Below are positions 16,357 to 23,624 of a DNA stretch of 31,387 nucleotides, in pieces. The translations under genes were made by a program, and so were the position numbers. Location: positions 1 to 31,387 of IMG/VR virus record IMGVR_UViG_3300031578_000224; one strand, written 5' to 3'. The DNA is from a virus. How positions within the stretch are numbered: position 1 is the stretch's first letter; every line of letters begins with the position of its first letter. The notes beneath the pieces were generated by a model. It worked only from the letters and a program-made list of their open reading frames with translations. It was not told the origin of the DNA and searched no databases.

Positions 16357-16606
16357 AATATCCTATTTTAATCCTATGCTTTGTTCTTTTTATCTTGTAT
16401 AGAATATGTTTAATAATCTTTATCAAACTAAAACCATATATGTATATTAGTTGTAAAAGCATAATAGCTACATCACATACCTCATCTAATAGTTTTTCTC
16501 TATCTATATTTTTTCTTTTTAACTCAACTTTTAATTCATCAAGTTCTTCTATTGATTTTAATCTTTGTGTTTCGCAACCAAAGTGATTTGCTATTTTTTT
16601 AATCAT
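16349..16606 (-). CDS. MazG-like nucleotide pyrophosphohydrolase
   Basis: 85 residues from the ATG at 16606, chosen because GGAG is five bases upstream; a longer frame starts six codons earlier. The all-alpha NTP pyrophosphatase metal motif is visible: EELDEL at 20-25, then DEVCDVAIMLLQL from 41 with E42 and D45. The C-terminal IKRTKHRIKIGYYE matches the typical basic helix and Gly end of phage MazG-like proteins. Such enzymes hydrolyse NTPs or dNTPs, or lower (p)ppGpp-type signals, in the host. The start overlaps the end of the lipoprotein gene by 8 bases. Confidence 0.72.
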   Translation of the reverse strand: MIKKIANHFGCETQRLKSIEELDELKVELKRKNIDREKLLDEVCDVAIMLLQLIYIYGFSLIKIIKHILYKIKRTKHRIKIGYYE

Positions 16607-16790
16607 CACAACTCCATTTATCACACTTTTCCCACCAATGTTTAGTTATATTGCATTTATGCCAAACAACTTCATTCCAACACTCTAAAGATAATATTAA
16701 TTCTGGGTTATCTATACTTTTACTACAACCTATTAGACTTTGACTTACGAATAATATCAGTAGTATTTTGTTTATTTTTAAGTTTTTCAT
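16599..16790 (-). CDS. Small Cys- and Trp-rich lipoprotein (spanin-like by position)
   Basis: 63 residues; GGGAG before the ATG. The basic start MKNLKINK, the hydrophobic LLILFVSQS and the lipobox LIGC (Cys at 22) form a standard lipoprotein signal. The mature part is about 42 residues, with Cys in ECW, HKC, EKC and WSC and four Trp. Small phage lipoproteins next to holin/endolysin genes are often outer-membrane spanins (Rz1 type), but those are Pro-rich and this one is Cys/Trp-rich, so spanin is only one option; lipoprotein-type superinfection exclusion is another. Confidence 0.65.
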   Translation of the reverse strand: MKNLKINKILLILFVSQSLIGCSKSIDNPELILSLECWNEVVWHKCNITKHWWEKCDKWSCDD

Positions 16791-16813
16791 TTTTTCTCCC
16801 TTGTTTATAAAGA

Positions 16814-16879
16814 AACAATGAAGGCAAAAAGTATGAAAAAAACTTTATTAAATGTTTAAGGAGGTCTGCCTTCATTGTT
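16814..16879 (-). promoter_or_regulatory. Long inverted repeat before the lipoprotein ribosome binding site
   Basis: Perfect 13-base arms, AACAATGAAGGCA at 16814-16826 and TGCCTTCATTGTT at 16867-16879, with a 40-base loop. On the - strand the second arm is followed by TCTTTATAAACAAGGGAG and the lipoprotein start. A short, broken U-run makes it a weak terminator; a processing or attenuation hairpin between the holin-like gene and the rest of the lysis genes fits as well. Confidence 0.65.
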
Positions 16880-16891
16880 ATTTCTCTTTTC

Positions 16892-17119
16892 TTATTTGTT
16901 TTTTATATCAGCTATAACTTCTTTAACTTCAGCTATAATTAAATCAGCTTCAGCTTTTGTTATTTTACCATCTTTACAAGATTCTAAAATAGTATCTATA
17001 ACATCTACTGCTCCAGCTACAATTTTGTATTTTCTTCCTTTAAATATAGCTACAACTGTACTTATCCCAAGGATAGCAGTTAAACCATATTGTAAAGCAT
17101 ATTCTAATAATTGTTCCAT
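16892..17119 (-). CDS. Holin-like small membrane protein
   Basis: 75 residues, strong GAGGAG before the ATG. One membrane segment at about 10-27 (QYGLTAILGISTVVAIFK) is followed by GRKYK, then an amphipathic region with DGKITKAEADLIIAEVKEVI, an arrangement seen in several phage holin-like proteins. It is the first gene after a consensus promoter and lies upstream of the lipoprotein and endolysin genes. Holin function is inferred from size, topology and place; the + strand gene at 14,595-14,819 is a competing candidate. Confidence 0.6.
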   Translation of the reverse strand: MEQLLEYALQYGLTAILGISTVVAIFKGRKYKIVAGAVDVIDTILESCKDGKITKAEADLIIAEVKEVIADIKNK

Positions 17120-17140
17120 AATGTTCTCCTCTCTTCATAT

Positions 17141-17169
17141 ATTATAAAATAACACAAACAGTTTGTCAA
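17141..17169 (-). promoter_or_regulatory. Consensus sigma70 promoter for the lysis block, with palindromic spacer
   Basis: On the - strand: TTGACA (17169-17164), exactly 17 bases, TATAAT (17146-17141). Both boxes are perfect. The -35 overlaps the TGA stop of the upstream gene. The palindrome ACAAAC-T-GTTTGT (17166-17154) covers part of the -35 and the spacer and could be an operator. The first gene downstream starts at 17119. Confidence 0.85.
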
Positions 17170-17459
17170 GTAATATTTATCTTTCTTTGTAATAGTCTTT
17201 TTTTAACAGCATTAATAAGTTCTTCTTCTTTAATATCGCAGTCATAAGCTCCATACATCATATTAGCTGCTTTAACATAATTATGATTTTCATACCCACA
17301 AGCTAGTATAAATAATTCAGCTTTAACATTTATATCATATGATGGGTAAAGCCTTTTTTTGTCTTGCTCGTAAGTCATATCATAAATATTATCCAGTCTT
17401 TCCTCTGTATAATCTTTCATAGCTAATGTTATTTTATATTTAAATGTTGCTCTGGTCAT
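17166..17459 (-). CDS. Unknown 97-aa protein
   Basis: Start chosen at the ATG at 17459 (MTRATFKYKI), which overlaps the end of the methyltransferase by 20 bases; a longer frame begins 14 codons earlier inside that gene. The ribosome binding site is only AAAGAAAG, so coupling is likely. The protein has a basic N-terminus, a mixed helix region and a Cys in ILACGY and YDCD. The end, EELINAVKKRLLQRKINIT, is helical and basic. No family is recognised. The stop codon sits inside the -35 box of the lysis promoter. Confidence 0.6.
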   Translation of the reverse strand: MTRATFKYKITLAMKDYTEERLDNIYDMTYEQDKKRLYPSYDINVKAELFILACGYENHNYVKAANMMYGAYDCDIKEEELINAVKKRLLQRKINIT

Positions 17460-18102
17460 CGTGTAATCTTTCTTTTGCAATATTAAAATACTTTTCATCA
17501 AGTTCTATTCCTATAAATTTACGATTTAGATTCTTGCAAGCTACTCCTGTTGTGCCACTTCCTAAAAAAGGATCGCATATTATTAAATTATCAGGTAATA
17601 TACCAATTATGTTTTCCATAACCTTTAATGGCATTTGACAAGGATGTTCTGTTTTATCTTTACTTATATTTTTAACTTGATTTATATTCCACCAATCATA
17701 TAGTTTAGCTCCAGTTTTTCCTTCTGCAATTCTTTTTTGTATTCTTTTATCTTTTAAATTCTTATAAGGCTGTCTAACCTTTTTAAAATCTGGTTTAATT
17801 CCATAAAAAGCTATTTGTCTATGTTGTTTTCCTGTATTAGAATTATAAACCCAACTAATAACTTTTTCAGGAGCTTTGCCTAATTTTATACTTAATTCGT
17901 GTAATTGCTCTGCATAGTGTATAATTACTGCAGGTTTATCTTTTATTACTCTTGATAACATATTATAATATTCTTCTTTTTTCATTTTATCTTTATAAGA
18001 ATTGTATTTATAACCTATGTTAAATGGTGGATCGGATACAACTATGTCATAATCAATTTTATCCATTGACTCTAAGCAATCTCCATTATATAATTTAATC
18101 AT
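17440..18102 (-). CDS. Orphan DNA methyltransferase, beta class (N6-A or N4-C)
   Basis: 220 residues. Catalytic motif IV is SDPPFNIGY with D24-P-P-F27; the SAM-binding motif I is DPFLGSGTTG at 177-186, followed by FIGIELDEKYF. The order IV then I defines the beta group (HinfI/MboII-like). A middle region with WVYNSNTGKQHRQ and DWWNINQVKN is typical of this family's target-recognition portion. No restriction enzyme gene is nearby, so it is probably a phage methylase that protects the genome from host restriction or alters regulation. Start three bases after the helicase stop, with weak AGAGAT spacing. Confidence 0.88.
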   Translation of the reverse strand: MIKLYNGDCLESMDKIDYDIVVSDPPFNIGYKYNSYKDKMKKEEYYNMLSRVIKDKPAVIIHYAEQLHELSIKLGKAPEKVISWVYNSNTGKQHRQIAFYGIKPDFKKVRQPYKNLKDKRIQKRIAEGKTGAKLYDWWNINQVKNISKDKTEHPCQMPLKVMENIIGILPDNLIICDPFLGSGTTGVACKNLNRKFIGIELDEKYFNIAKERLHDDQSNI

Positions 18103-18104
18103 CT

Positions 18105-19592
18105 CTATTTCATCCTTTGTAATACTTGACTAGCTTCTATTTTTGTTAATGGTATCATATCTGGAAACTTAGATTTGATAACATACTTTTGTTTATCAGA
18201 CCACTTATGATGCCCCCAAGTCTTCTTAGCTACCTTAATATTCCATATAGGTACAGCATCAGATTTTTCATTTAATGTTCTATATATTCTATCAAAAGCT
18301 TGTTGTACATGCATTATATCACTCTCATATCCACCACTAGCAGTAATCTTACATCTACTTAAACTGTCTGGTGTACTTATCTCTATCCATTTATTATCTG
18401 GCAAAGATACATTCATTCTACCATCTGCATATTTAAAGTAATTAACTCCGTGAGTTTTTAGCTTATTCTTTCTAGCCCACAAATCAAATGTCTTAACATT
18501 TTTAATCCATTGCCCTGGAGTATCTAATTCTTCTTCTATAAAATCTGGTATCTCAAATAAATCACCTTCTAATTTCTTCTTATTAACTATATCATCTATA
18601 TCCATACCAATTAAAGTTGGTGCAGAACAAAGCGAACAATTACTACTTGCAGACACACAGTCTATTAAAAGCATTGATTCTTTACCTGGGAAGAGCCTAG
18701 CACCACGACAAACACCTTGAGTGTATAATGTGTTAGATTGAGTTGGTCTAGCCCATATAACGGTCTCTATGCAGGGTATATCAGTTCCTTCTGTAAATAA
18801 CATACAATTTATAAGGCAATCTAAATCTCCGTGTTCAAACTCTTCTAGTACCTCTGCCCTATCTTTAGAGCCTGCATGAAGATATTTACTATTGGGTATT
18901 TGTTCTGATATTTTTCTACAATGCTCAACATTCACACCAAAAACAAGAGTCTTACCTCTTGCGTGTTTTTTATAAGCTTCTGCTATACCAAATTCAGTAC
19001 CTTCCATAGCATCGCCTAGCTCTGCAAGATTAAAATCATTCTTATTCATTTTTATATTGTCTAAATTATAATCTAGTTCTACTCTTTTACAAGTGATTGG
19101 AGATAAATAACCCTCTTTAATTGCTTGTTCTATAGGGTATACGTATAACATATCTTCAAATAAATCACCTAACCCTTGACCATCTGCTCGATTCGGAGTA
19201 GCTGTGAAGCCAAATCTTCTTCTTACATTAAAGTGTTCAATAACTTTTTTAAATGTTTTTGCCATATAACCATGACACTCATCAACCATAATTGTATCAA
19301 ATAGACTAGAATGTATTTTATGTAATTGTCTTGTAATTGTTTGAGTTGAAGCTATCACAACATCTCCAGATAAATCTTTATCTTTTGCTGTATAATATGA
19401 CACCTTACAATCAAAGTGTTTATGTGCTTGTTTAGCTAATTCTATTCTATGAACTAATAGTAATGTTTTACCTGGTCTATCTATTTGACTCATAATAACT
19501 GTTTTACCTGCTCCACAACACAAATTAAATATACCGTTTGTTGATGTTTTTGCTATAGATACGCAGTCTTGTTGATAGTAGCGTAAATCCAT
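18105..19592 (-). CDS. Superfamily 2 DEAD/DEAH-type helicase
   Basis: 495 residues. Motifs in order: N-terminal LRYYQQDC (Q-like), Walker A CCGAGKT (25-31), motif Ia LVHRIELA, Ib STQT, motif II DECH (104-107), motif III FTATPNR (129-135), motif V TEGTDIP (268-274), motif VI QGVCRGAR (293-300). A C-terminal extension of about 180 residues has Cys in SSNCSLCSAP and further basic segments. It belongs to the phage UvsW/RecQ-like SF2 group used for recombination or replication-fork remodelling. In motif VI the usual Gly-Arg pair is Cys-Arg. The start lies two bases after the stop of a small unlisted gene. Confidence 0.92.
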   Translation of the reverse strand: MDLRYYQQDCVSIAKTSTNGIFNLCCGAGKTVIMSQIDRPGKTLLLVHRIELAKQAHKHFDCKVSYYTAKDKDLSGDVVIASTQTITRQLHKIHSSLFDTIMVDECHGYMAKTFKKVIEHFNVRRRFGFTATPNRADGQGLGDLFEDMLYVYPIEQAIKEGYLSPITCKRVELDYNLDNIKMNKNDFNLAELGDAMEGTEFGIAEAYKKHARGKTLVFGVNVEHCRKISEQIPNSKYLHAGSKDRAEVLEEFEHGDLDCLINCMLFTEGTDIPCIETVIWARPTQSNTLYTQGVCRGARLFPGKESMLLIDCVSASSNCSLCSAPTLIGMDIDDIVNKKKLEGDLFEIPDFIEEELDTPGQWIKNVKTFDLWARKNKLKTHGVNYFKYADGRMNVSLPDNKWIEISTPDSLSRCKITASGGYESDIMHVQQAFDRIYRTLNEKSDAVPIWNIKVAKKTWGHHKWSDKQKYVIKSKFPDMIPLTKIEASQVLQRMK

Positions 19593-19594
19593 AC

Positions 19595-19768
19595 CTACTC
19601 CACCTCTATATAAAAATTATTCTTATCAACCATAGCTTTAGCTTCTTTAAAATTAATAGTTAAAGGAGTGCTTGTAGCTAATCTCTTAGGCAATACTGTA
19701 AACTTTAATTTAGTTTTGTTATTTTTTACAAACCTTCTTACTTTTTTTTCATCTAGTTGTAACTTCAT
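19595..19768 (-). CDS. Small basic protein, 57 aa
   Basis: ATG at 19768 with AGGAGG seven bases upstream; stop TAG at 19597-19595, two bases before the helicase ATG. It starts MKLQLDEKKVRRFVKNNKTK and ends NNFYIEVE. It is basic, with a helical start and a beta-like second half; no Cys, no membrane helix. No family is known to me. Strong ribosome binding site and exact fit between two genes make translation likely. Confidence 0.7.
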   Translation of the reverse strand: MKLQLDEKKVRRFVKNNKTKLKFTVLPKRLATSTPLTINFKEAKAMVDKNNFYIEVE

Positions 19769-19779
19769 TATTCTCCTCC

Positions 19780-20157
19780 TTATTCTTCCAATGTTGACAC
19801 TATCTTATTAAGCATTGTTGTCCCTATAAGCTCTCCTAGTTCTTCTTCTATATCTTTATTGAAATTATAGTTTGTTTTATAATCAGGATATCTTTTATAT
19901 ATTCTTTTTATTACATCATAAGCTTCATTAGTTACTTTGTATTCAACATCTGACCTATTCCCTAAAGAATGATTCATTAAATCATCAATAAGCTCACCTA
20001 GAGTATTCGCTGTGAAATAAGCATATACGTGTTTTCTATCTCCTTCGAACCTTTTAACTTCATACCTATAATCTAGTCTTTTACAATAATCAATACCTTC
20101 TCCTTTTCCCATAGTTTTACTCAGTCTTTTTTCTTTATCTTTAATTGATTCTTTCAT
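19780..20157 (-). CDS. Unknown protein, 125 aa
   Basis: Start set at the ATG at 20157 because AAAGGAGGAG lies directly upstream; an in-frame ATG at 20205 would start within a hairpin and has no ribosome binding site. N-terminus MKESIKDKEKRLSK, then RYEVKRFEGDRKHVYAYFTA, then helical segments ending in IGTTMLNKIVSTLEE. Soluble, alpha/beta composition, with a Tyr-rich centre (IYKRYPDYKTNYNF). No recognisable motif. It is the first gene after the hairpin that follows the SSB-like gene. Confidence 0.6.
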   Translation of the reverse strand: MKESIKDKEKRLSKTMGKGEGIDYCKRLDYRYEVKRFEGDRKHVYAYFTANTLGELIDDLMNHSLGNRSDVEYKVTNEAYDVIKRIYKRYPDYKTNYNFNKDIEEELGELIGTTMLNKIVSTLEE

Positions 20158-20180
20158 TTTGTTCTCCTCCTTTAAAAAGA

Positions 20181-20220
20181 ACCTAGTGAGGACGAGGCAA
20201 ATCATATAACCTCACTAGGT
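20181..20220 (-). terminator. Perfect 11-bp hairpin with U-rich tail after the SSB-like gene
   Basis: Arms ACCTAGTGAGG (20181-20191) and CCTCACTAGGT (20210-20220), 18-base loop. On the - strand the stem is followed by TCTTTTTAAAGGAGGAG. The five-U run allows weak intrinsic termination, but the hairpin also directly abuts the ribosome binding site of the next gene, like two other inverted repeats in the window, so a processing or read-through control site is equally plausible. Confidence 0.7.
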
Positions 20221-20228
20221 GTTTGTGT

Positions 20229-20951
20229 TTAGAAAGGAATAAAATCACTTTCTATAGGCGTACCTGTTTCTACTTCTGCTTTAGCAACTCCACCACCCCA
20301 AGCAGGTAAATCTCTTTGTTCATCAAGAGGTAACCATTTTTTAACAACAGCATTTTCTCTTAATTCACCCTCATAAGTAGTTGTTTCGTTTCCAATTCTA
20401 GCAGCTCCTACTTTACCAATCCACAAAGGAGTGTTAATAGAGAAAGAAACTCCATCAAAACTATCCATAAACGCATTAATCATTCCATTAAACATATTTT
20501 TTGTTTGCTCGTCATCATCTGAATTAGGGATAACCATCCAATGCTTAACTAAATTTTTACTTCCACTTAACTCTAAAGTGATTGTAGCCATTTTTCTTTG
20601 AGGAGTTTTTTTAGTAAATCCTTCTTTTACTTCTTTAATCCTTACTCTGTATTCACCAGGTTCTGGTAAAAGGAATGGCAACACAACATTAGCATATTTT
20701 CCGTCAGCACTATGCTTAACTTCTAATTTAGCAGTAGCACCTAGTAAATTCTCTGTACCAAAAGCTTTATGTAATTGACCTTCTGTTTGTTCAAACATTT
20801 GTTGTCTGATTGTACTTCCTGTAGCCACATCTTCTAACATAGCTTTTTCATTATCAATACTCTTGATTTTAAATGTATATACACCTTCATCCATTTTTTC
20901 AAATGTTGATTTAGCTTCTGGATTTGGTGTGTAATCGTCAAATAGTCCCAT
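20229..20951 (-). CDS. Single-stranded-DNA-binding-type protein with SSB-like C-terminal tip (DUF669/DUF2815-like)
   Basis: 240 residues. After a short N-terminus (MGLFDDYTPNPEAKSTFEKM) the core is beta-rich, with EPGEYRVRIKEVKEGFTKK and MATITLELSG, as in DUF669-type phage ssDNA-binding proteins. It ends in GTPIESDFIPF, which closely mimics the acidic DDDIPF tip by which bacterial SSB recruits partner proteins. It lies in one operon with a Sak4-like ATPase and a Cas4/RecB-like nuclease; Sak4 single-strand annealing needs such an SSB. The start overlaps the previous stop by one base. Family name is uncertain; the ssDNA-binding role is well supported by context and tail. Confidence 0.7.
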   Translation of the reverse strand: MGLFDDYTPNPEAKSTFEKMDEGVYTFKIKSIDNEKAMLEDVATGSTIRQQMFEQTEGQLHKAFGTENLLGATAKLEVKHSADGKYANVVLPFLLPEPGEYRVRIKEVKEGFTKKTPQRKMATITLELSGSKNLVKHWMVIPNSDDDEQTKNMFNGMINAFMDSFDGVSFSINTPLWIGKVGAARIGNETTTYEGELRENAVVKKWLPLDEQRDLPAWGGGVAKAEVETGTPIESDFIPF

Positions 20952-21217
20952 TATTTACTCTCTTTCTTTGTTTCTGATTGAGAAAATACTATTGCCTTAT
21001 TAGCCCACATAGATACTTCCTCTAATTTTTGGAGAGCTATTAAAAAGTCTCCTCCATAAAAATTGCTATTATCCATTATTATTTTGGATAGCCCTTTACA
21101 GCCTTCTCTAATGTTTTTAATTTGCTCAATAGATTTTTCTGTAGGTTTTTTGTACTCAAACTTTCTTATAAAAGATTCAGCATATTCTTCTTCTGTGCAA
21201 CTACATTCTTGTTCCAT
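20951..21217 (-). CDS. Unknown 88-aa helical protein
   Basis: Start placed at the ATG at 21217 (MEQECSCTEEEYAESFIRKF), preceded by AAAGGAG; a longer frame runs 13 codons upstream into the previous gene. Cys at 5 and 7 (ECSC), then charged helices (KKPTEKSIEQIKNIREGCKG) and a final amphipathic helix with VSMWANKAIVFSQ. The pattern of a helical protein with conserved-looking FYGGDFLIALQKLEE centre suggests a small binding protein, possibly similar to the Acb1/b-type phage proteins of this size, but nothing is diagnostic. It is coupled to the SSB-like gene by a one-base overlap. Confidence 0.55.
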   Translation of the reverse strand: MEQECSCTEEEYAESFIRKFEYKKPTEKSIEQIKNIREGCKGLSKIIMDNSNFYGGDFLIALQKLEEVSMWANKAIVFSQSETKKESK

Positions 21218-21218
21218 A

Positions 21219-21473
21219 TTATTTTTCTCCTTTGTAATTTTCTGTTTCAACAACACCTTCTTCGTTTTTTACAACAAATATAATATTATTACCTAGTGTT
21301 GCGTCTATACCAGAATTAACAATAATCATATCTCCAACTCTTAACATATCTGTTGCATCGTTAAAATAATCTTTTCCCAATATAGATTTAATTCCATCTT
21401 CTGATTTATAGTGCCATTGCGTAAAGTTATTTGAATATGCTAATACACTTAAGTTTTCTAATTTATAACTCAT
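21219..21473 (-). CDS. Conserved small phage domain (LAYSNNFTQWHYK type)
   Basis: 84 residues, start two bases after the stop of the ATPase gene. LSVLAYSNNFTQWHYK (8-23), YFNDATDMLRVGDMIIV (36-52) and a short beta end form a pattern I have seen in small phage proteins that usually sit near capsid or tail genes. Here it lies in the replication operon instead. Beta-rich, no Cys. I cannot give a verified function. Ribosome binding site GGAGAAAAGTAAA lies in the end of the upstream gene. Confidence 0.6.
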   Translation of the reverse strand: MSYKLENLSVLAYSNNFTQWHYKSEDGIKSILGKDYFNDATDMLRVGDMIIVNSGIDATLGNNIIFVVKNEEGVVETENYKGEK

Positions 21474-21475
21474 TT

Positions 21476-22288
21476 TTACTTTTCTCCTTCTATTTTATTG
21501 TTATTTTTATCTTGCCCTGTAACAGGACTTGCAGTCTTTGCTTTAGCGTCAGTTCCTGTATTCGGTACTTCCACCACTTTCTCACTTGTATTGTTATCAT
21601 TTAATAACTCCTCTGGTTTACAACCTTTTCTTCCTGCTCTATCTTTAGCGTAAAATTTACCATCTTTACTTTCAAACATAATAGACCTTGCTTCACTGTT
21701 AGGGTCTTTCATTAAATACCCAACTGTATCTACCATACCACAAATCTTTTGTGCATCTGCTCCATTTTTTGAACCTACCATAGGTATTAATTGATCTATT
21801 TGCACTCCAGAATCTGTTGTAATAGTAAATGGTGTTTCCCAAGCTGTAAAAATTATATTAACACCTTTTTCTACAAGGTTTTTATAAGACCTTAATACAT
21901 TTTGTAATGTATAAGAAGCTCTTAAATAATCTCCTTGTTGAGGTGCACACATAGGTTTACCATCTTTTGTAAGGTTTTGCATAGAAAGATGAGTTAAAAA
22001 AGCTTCTCTTACTTCTGTTAAAGTATCAATACAAACAGTGTCGTAAATACATTTTCCCTCTAGTTCTGCTAAATGACTAGATAATTGATCCATTCCACTT
22101 GAATAAACAACATCAACATCTTTAACGTCTTTCTGTTTTCTTAAAACTTTAGAACCTCTATCTGTATCTATAACTAAAGTCTTTCCTGGAAGCCTACCTA
22201 AAAGGTAAGTCTTACCTACTCCTGGTTTGCAGTATAATAATACACTTGCTCCAGTCTTAACATCATCATTGATATTTATTATATCCAT
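21476..22288 (-). CDS. RecA-like AAA_24 ATPase (Sak4-type recombinase)
   Basis: 270 residues. Walker A CKPGVGKT (20-27), then KTLVIDTDRGSKVL, Walker B YDTVCIDTLTEV (about 83-95), QQGDYLRASYTLQNVLRSYK, and IIFTAWETP, a typical Sak4 beta-strand/sensor. The C-terminal 40 residues are a low-complexity Lys/Thr/Asn tail. Sak4 proteins are single-strand annealing ATPases working with a phage SSB, which here is encoded three genes downstream. AAGGAG precedes the ATG. A weak inverted repeat (22308-22340) lies between it and the upstream gene. Confidence 0.85.
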   Translation of the reverse strand: MDIININDDVKTGASVLLYCKPGVGKTYLLGRLPGKTLVIDTDRGSKVLRKQKDVKDVDVVYSSGMDQLSSHLAELEGKCIYDTVCIDTLTEVREAFLTHLSMQNLTKDGKPMCAPQQGDYLRASYTLQNVLRSYKNLVEKGVNIIFTAWETPFTITTDSGVQIDQLIPMVGSKNGADAQKICGMVDTVGYLMKDPNSEARSIMFESKDGKFYAKDRAGRKGCKPEELLNDNNTSEKVVEVPNTGTDAKAKTASPVTGQDKNNNKIEGEK

Positions 22289-22347
22289 AATAATTTCTCC
22301 TTCATAAACACCTGTTAAACAAAATAAATAAAATCGGTGTCAGTTTT

Positions 22348-22758
22348 TTATTTATTGTTTTTATACTTTTGATAATCTTCAATGTAATCAAATAATTCTT
22401 TTGCTAATTCTGGTAATAATATATCTATGCCATCAATAGTTATATATTTACCATTAAAAACCTTGTAATTTTTATAACTATAAACATCATAGGGCAATAT
22501 AAGTCTTGAAAATATTGATATATCTGATATATGTTTTTTCTCAAACTTATCAACATTATCTTTAATGAATTTAATTTCTTTTTCATAAACTTTTCTAGTT
22601 AAATTATTAATGGTTTTTTCCACATCAATAATCTTATCAAGGGTTTTTAAGGAATTATCTTGTTGCGATTTTTCTATAGCTAAATTTATTGCTTTTCTCT
22701 TAGCTTGTTCTAATTGTTCTTCTGTAAACCCCATCCTTTTCTTAAATATTTCAAACAT
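22348..22758 (-). CDS. Unknown coiled-coil protein, 136 aa
   Basis: Start set at the ATG at 22758 because AAAGGAGATTTAAA sits just upstream. An upstream GTG/ATG (22821/22818) overlapping the nuclease stop would add a basic stretch and cannot be excluded. Residues about 12-75 are an extended Lys/Glu-rich helix (EEQLEQAKRKAINLAIEK), and the C-terminal part is more globular (VFNGKYITIDGIDILLPELA). No motif gives function. It lies between the Cas4/RecB-like nuclease and the Sak4-like ATPase. Confidence 0.6.
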   Translation of the reverse strand: MFEIFKKRMGFTEEQLEQAKRKAINLAIEKSQQDNSLKTLDKIIDVEKTINNLTRKVYEKEIKFIKDNVDKFEKKHISDISIFSRLILPYDVYSYKNYKVFNGKYITIDGIDILLPELAKELFDYIEDYQKYKNNK

Positions 22759-22817
22759 TTTAAATCTCCTTTTCTTTTGTTTTGGTATAAAATTAATCTT
22801 ATTATATCTCACTTTCA

Positions 22818-23597
22818 TCACTCTTCTCCCTTATAATACTTATTCCTTACACAACCTAAAGGTAATTCTCCTTTTTGATGTGTTAAACAATAACTTTTAT
22901 GCTTACATCCACCAAATATATTACAAGCAGTTTTGTTTCTATAGAATAGCTTAGTATCTCTCATATGTCTAGCTAATTCTAATGTTTCTTCCCTATGTTT
23001 AGTAACTCTTTCTTTTGATACGGGAAACTTAAAACATCTTATTTTAGATTCTGTATCTGTTTTATACCAATTAACTCTTTCTTTAAAAAAGTCAGCTTCT
23101 GATTGATTTTTCTTGAGTCTTAAAGTGCATTTTTTGATAACAGTATATAATACATCATAAGTTTCTTCAAGTCCACAATAAATAGGTATCTGGTCGTCCC
23201 ACTGTAAATCATACTCAAGTTGCTCATCGATTTTCTGACTTGTAGTTTTATGTTCGACTATATAACGTCTTTTATTAACACTTGTCTTTGCATCGGTGAT
23301 TGAATTAAGTCTGATATCGTGAGACAGACCAGAATTCTTATATTCCTCAGTTGTTATATCTTCCCAAGAACTAATATCTATATGATTGATAAAAGCTTGG
23401 ACTAAGTAGTTGTCGCTACTTGTAATTTTACCTAATAAATATTGCTCTAAATCTTCGTGGTATTTGCTACCAATAGCTAGAGTAGAATGTTTTTGAGCTG
23501 GTTCTAATCCTTCAATATATGTTAGTTCAAAATCCCTCCTACATTTTTTAAAACAACTTATTTTACTAGCTGATATTGTGTATGGTTCTTCTTCCAT
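22818..23597 (-). CDS. PD-(D/E)XK nuclease with Fe-S-type cysteine set (Cas4/RecB family)
   Basis: 259 residues. The N-terminus SKISCFKKCRRDFELTY (11-27) holds C15/C19 in the typical RecB-like first helix. H47 lies in YHEDL, D102 in ITDAK and E115-H-K117 in VEHKTT: the H, D, ExK series of the active site. Q132/Q136 lie in LQWDDQIPIY. Near the C-terminus are C225, C231, C237 and C249 (ACNIFGGCKHKSYC, then GCV). One N-terminal and three C-terminal Cys suit a 4Fe-4S cluster as in Cas4 and AddB. Phage members trim or degrade DNA ends in recombination or host DNA breakdown. It follows a perfect promoter and precedes the Sak4-SSB genes. Confidence 0.88.
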   Translation of the reverse strand: MEEEPYTISASKISCFKKCRRDFELTYIEGLEPAQKHSTLAIGSKYHEDLEQYLLGKITSSDNYLVQAFINHIDISSWEDITTEEYKNSGLSHDIRLNSITDAKTSVNKRRYIVEHKTTSQKIDEQLEYDLQWDDQIPIYCGLEETYDVLYTVIKKCTLRLKKNQSEADFFKERVNWYKTDTESKIRCFKFPVSKERVTKHREETLELARHMRDTKLFYRNKTACNIFGGCKHKSYCLTHQKGELPLGCVRNKYYKGEE

Positions 23598-23624
23598 TTA
23601 TTTTACCTCTTTTCTATATTATTT

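Noticed and set aside
16395-16586. + strand frames in the right half (for example 16395-16586, 16875-17147, 26475-26741 and 29286-29504)
   Set aside because: Antisense to well-supported - strand genes, without ribosome binding sites and with Ser/Leu/Phe-biased composition.
17635-17640. TTGACA on the + strand
   Set aside because: Inside the methyltransferase gene on the opposite strand, with no suitable -10 and no + strand gene downstream.
20158-20205. Upstream extension of the 125-aa gene
   Set aside because: It would start inside the perfect hairpin at 20181-20220; the ATG at 20157 has AAAGGAGGAG.
22308-22340. Inverted repeat ACACC/GGTGT before the Sak4-like gene
   Set aside because: Only five base pairs and a 23-base loop; too weak for its own entry, although its place matches the three stronger inverted repeats.
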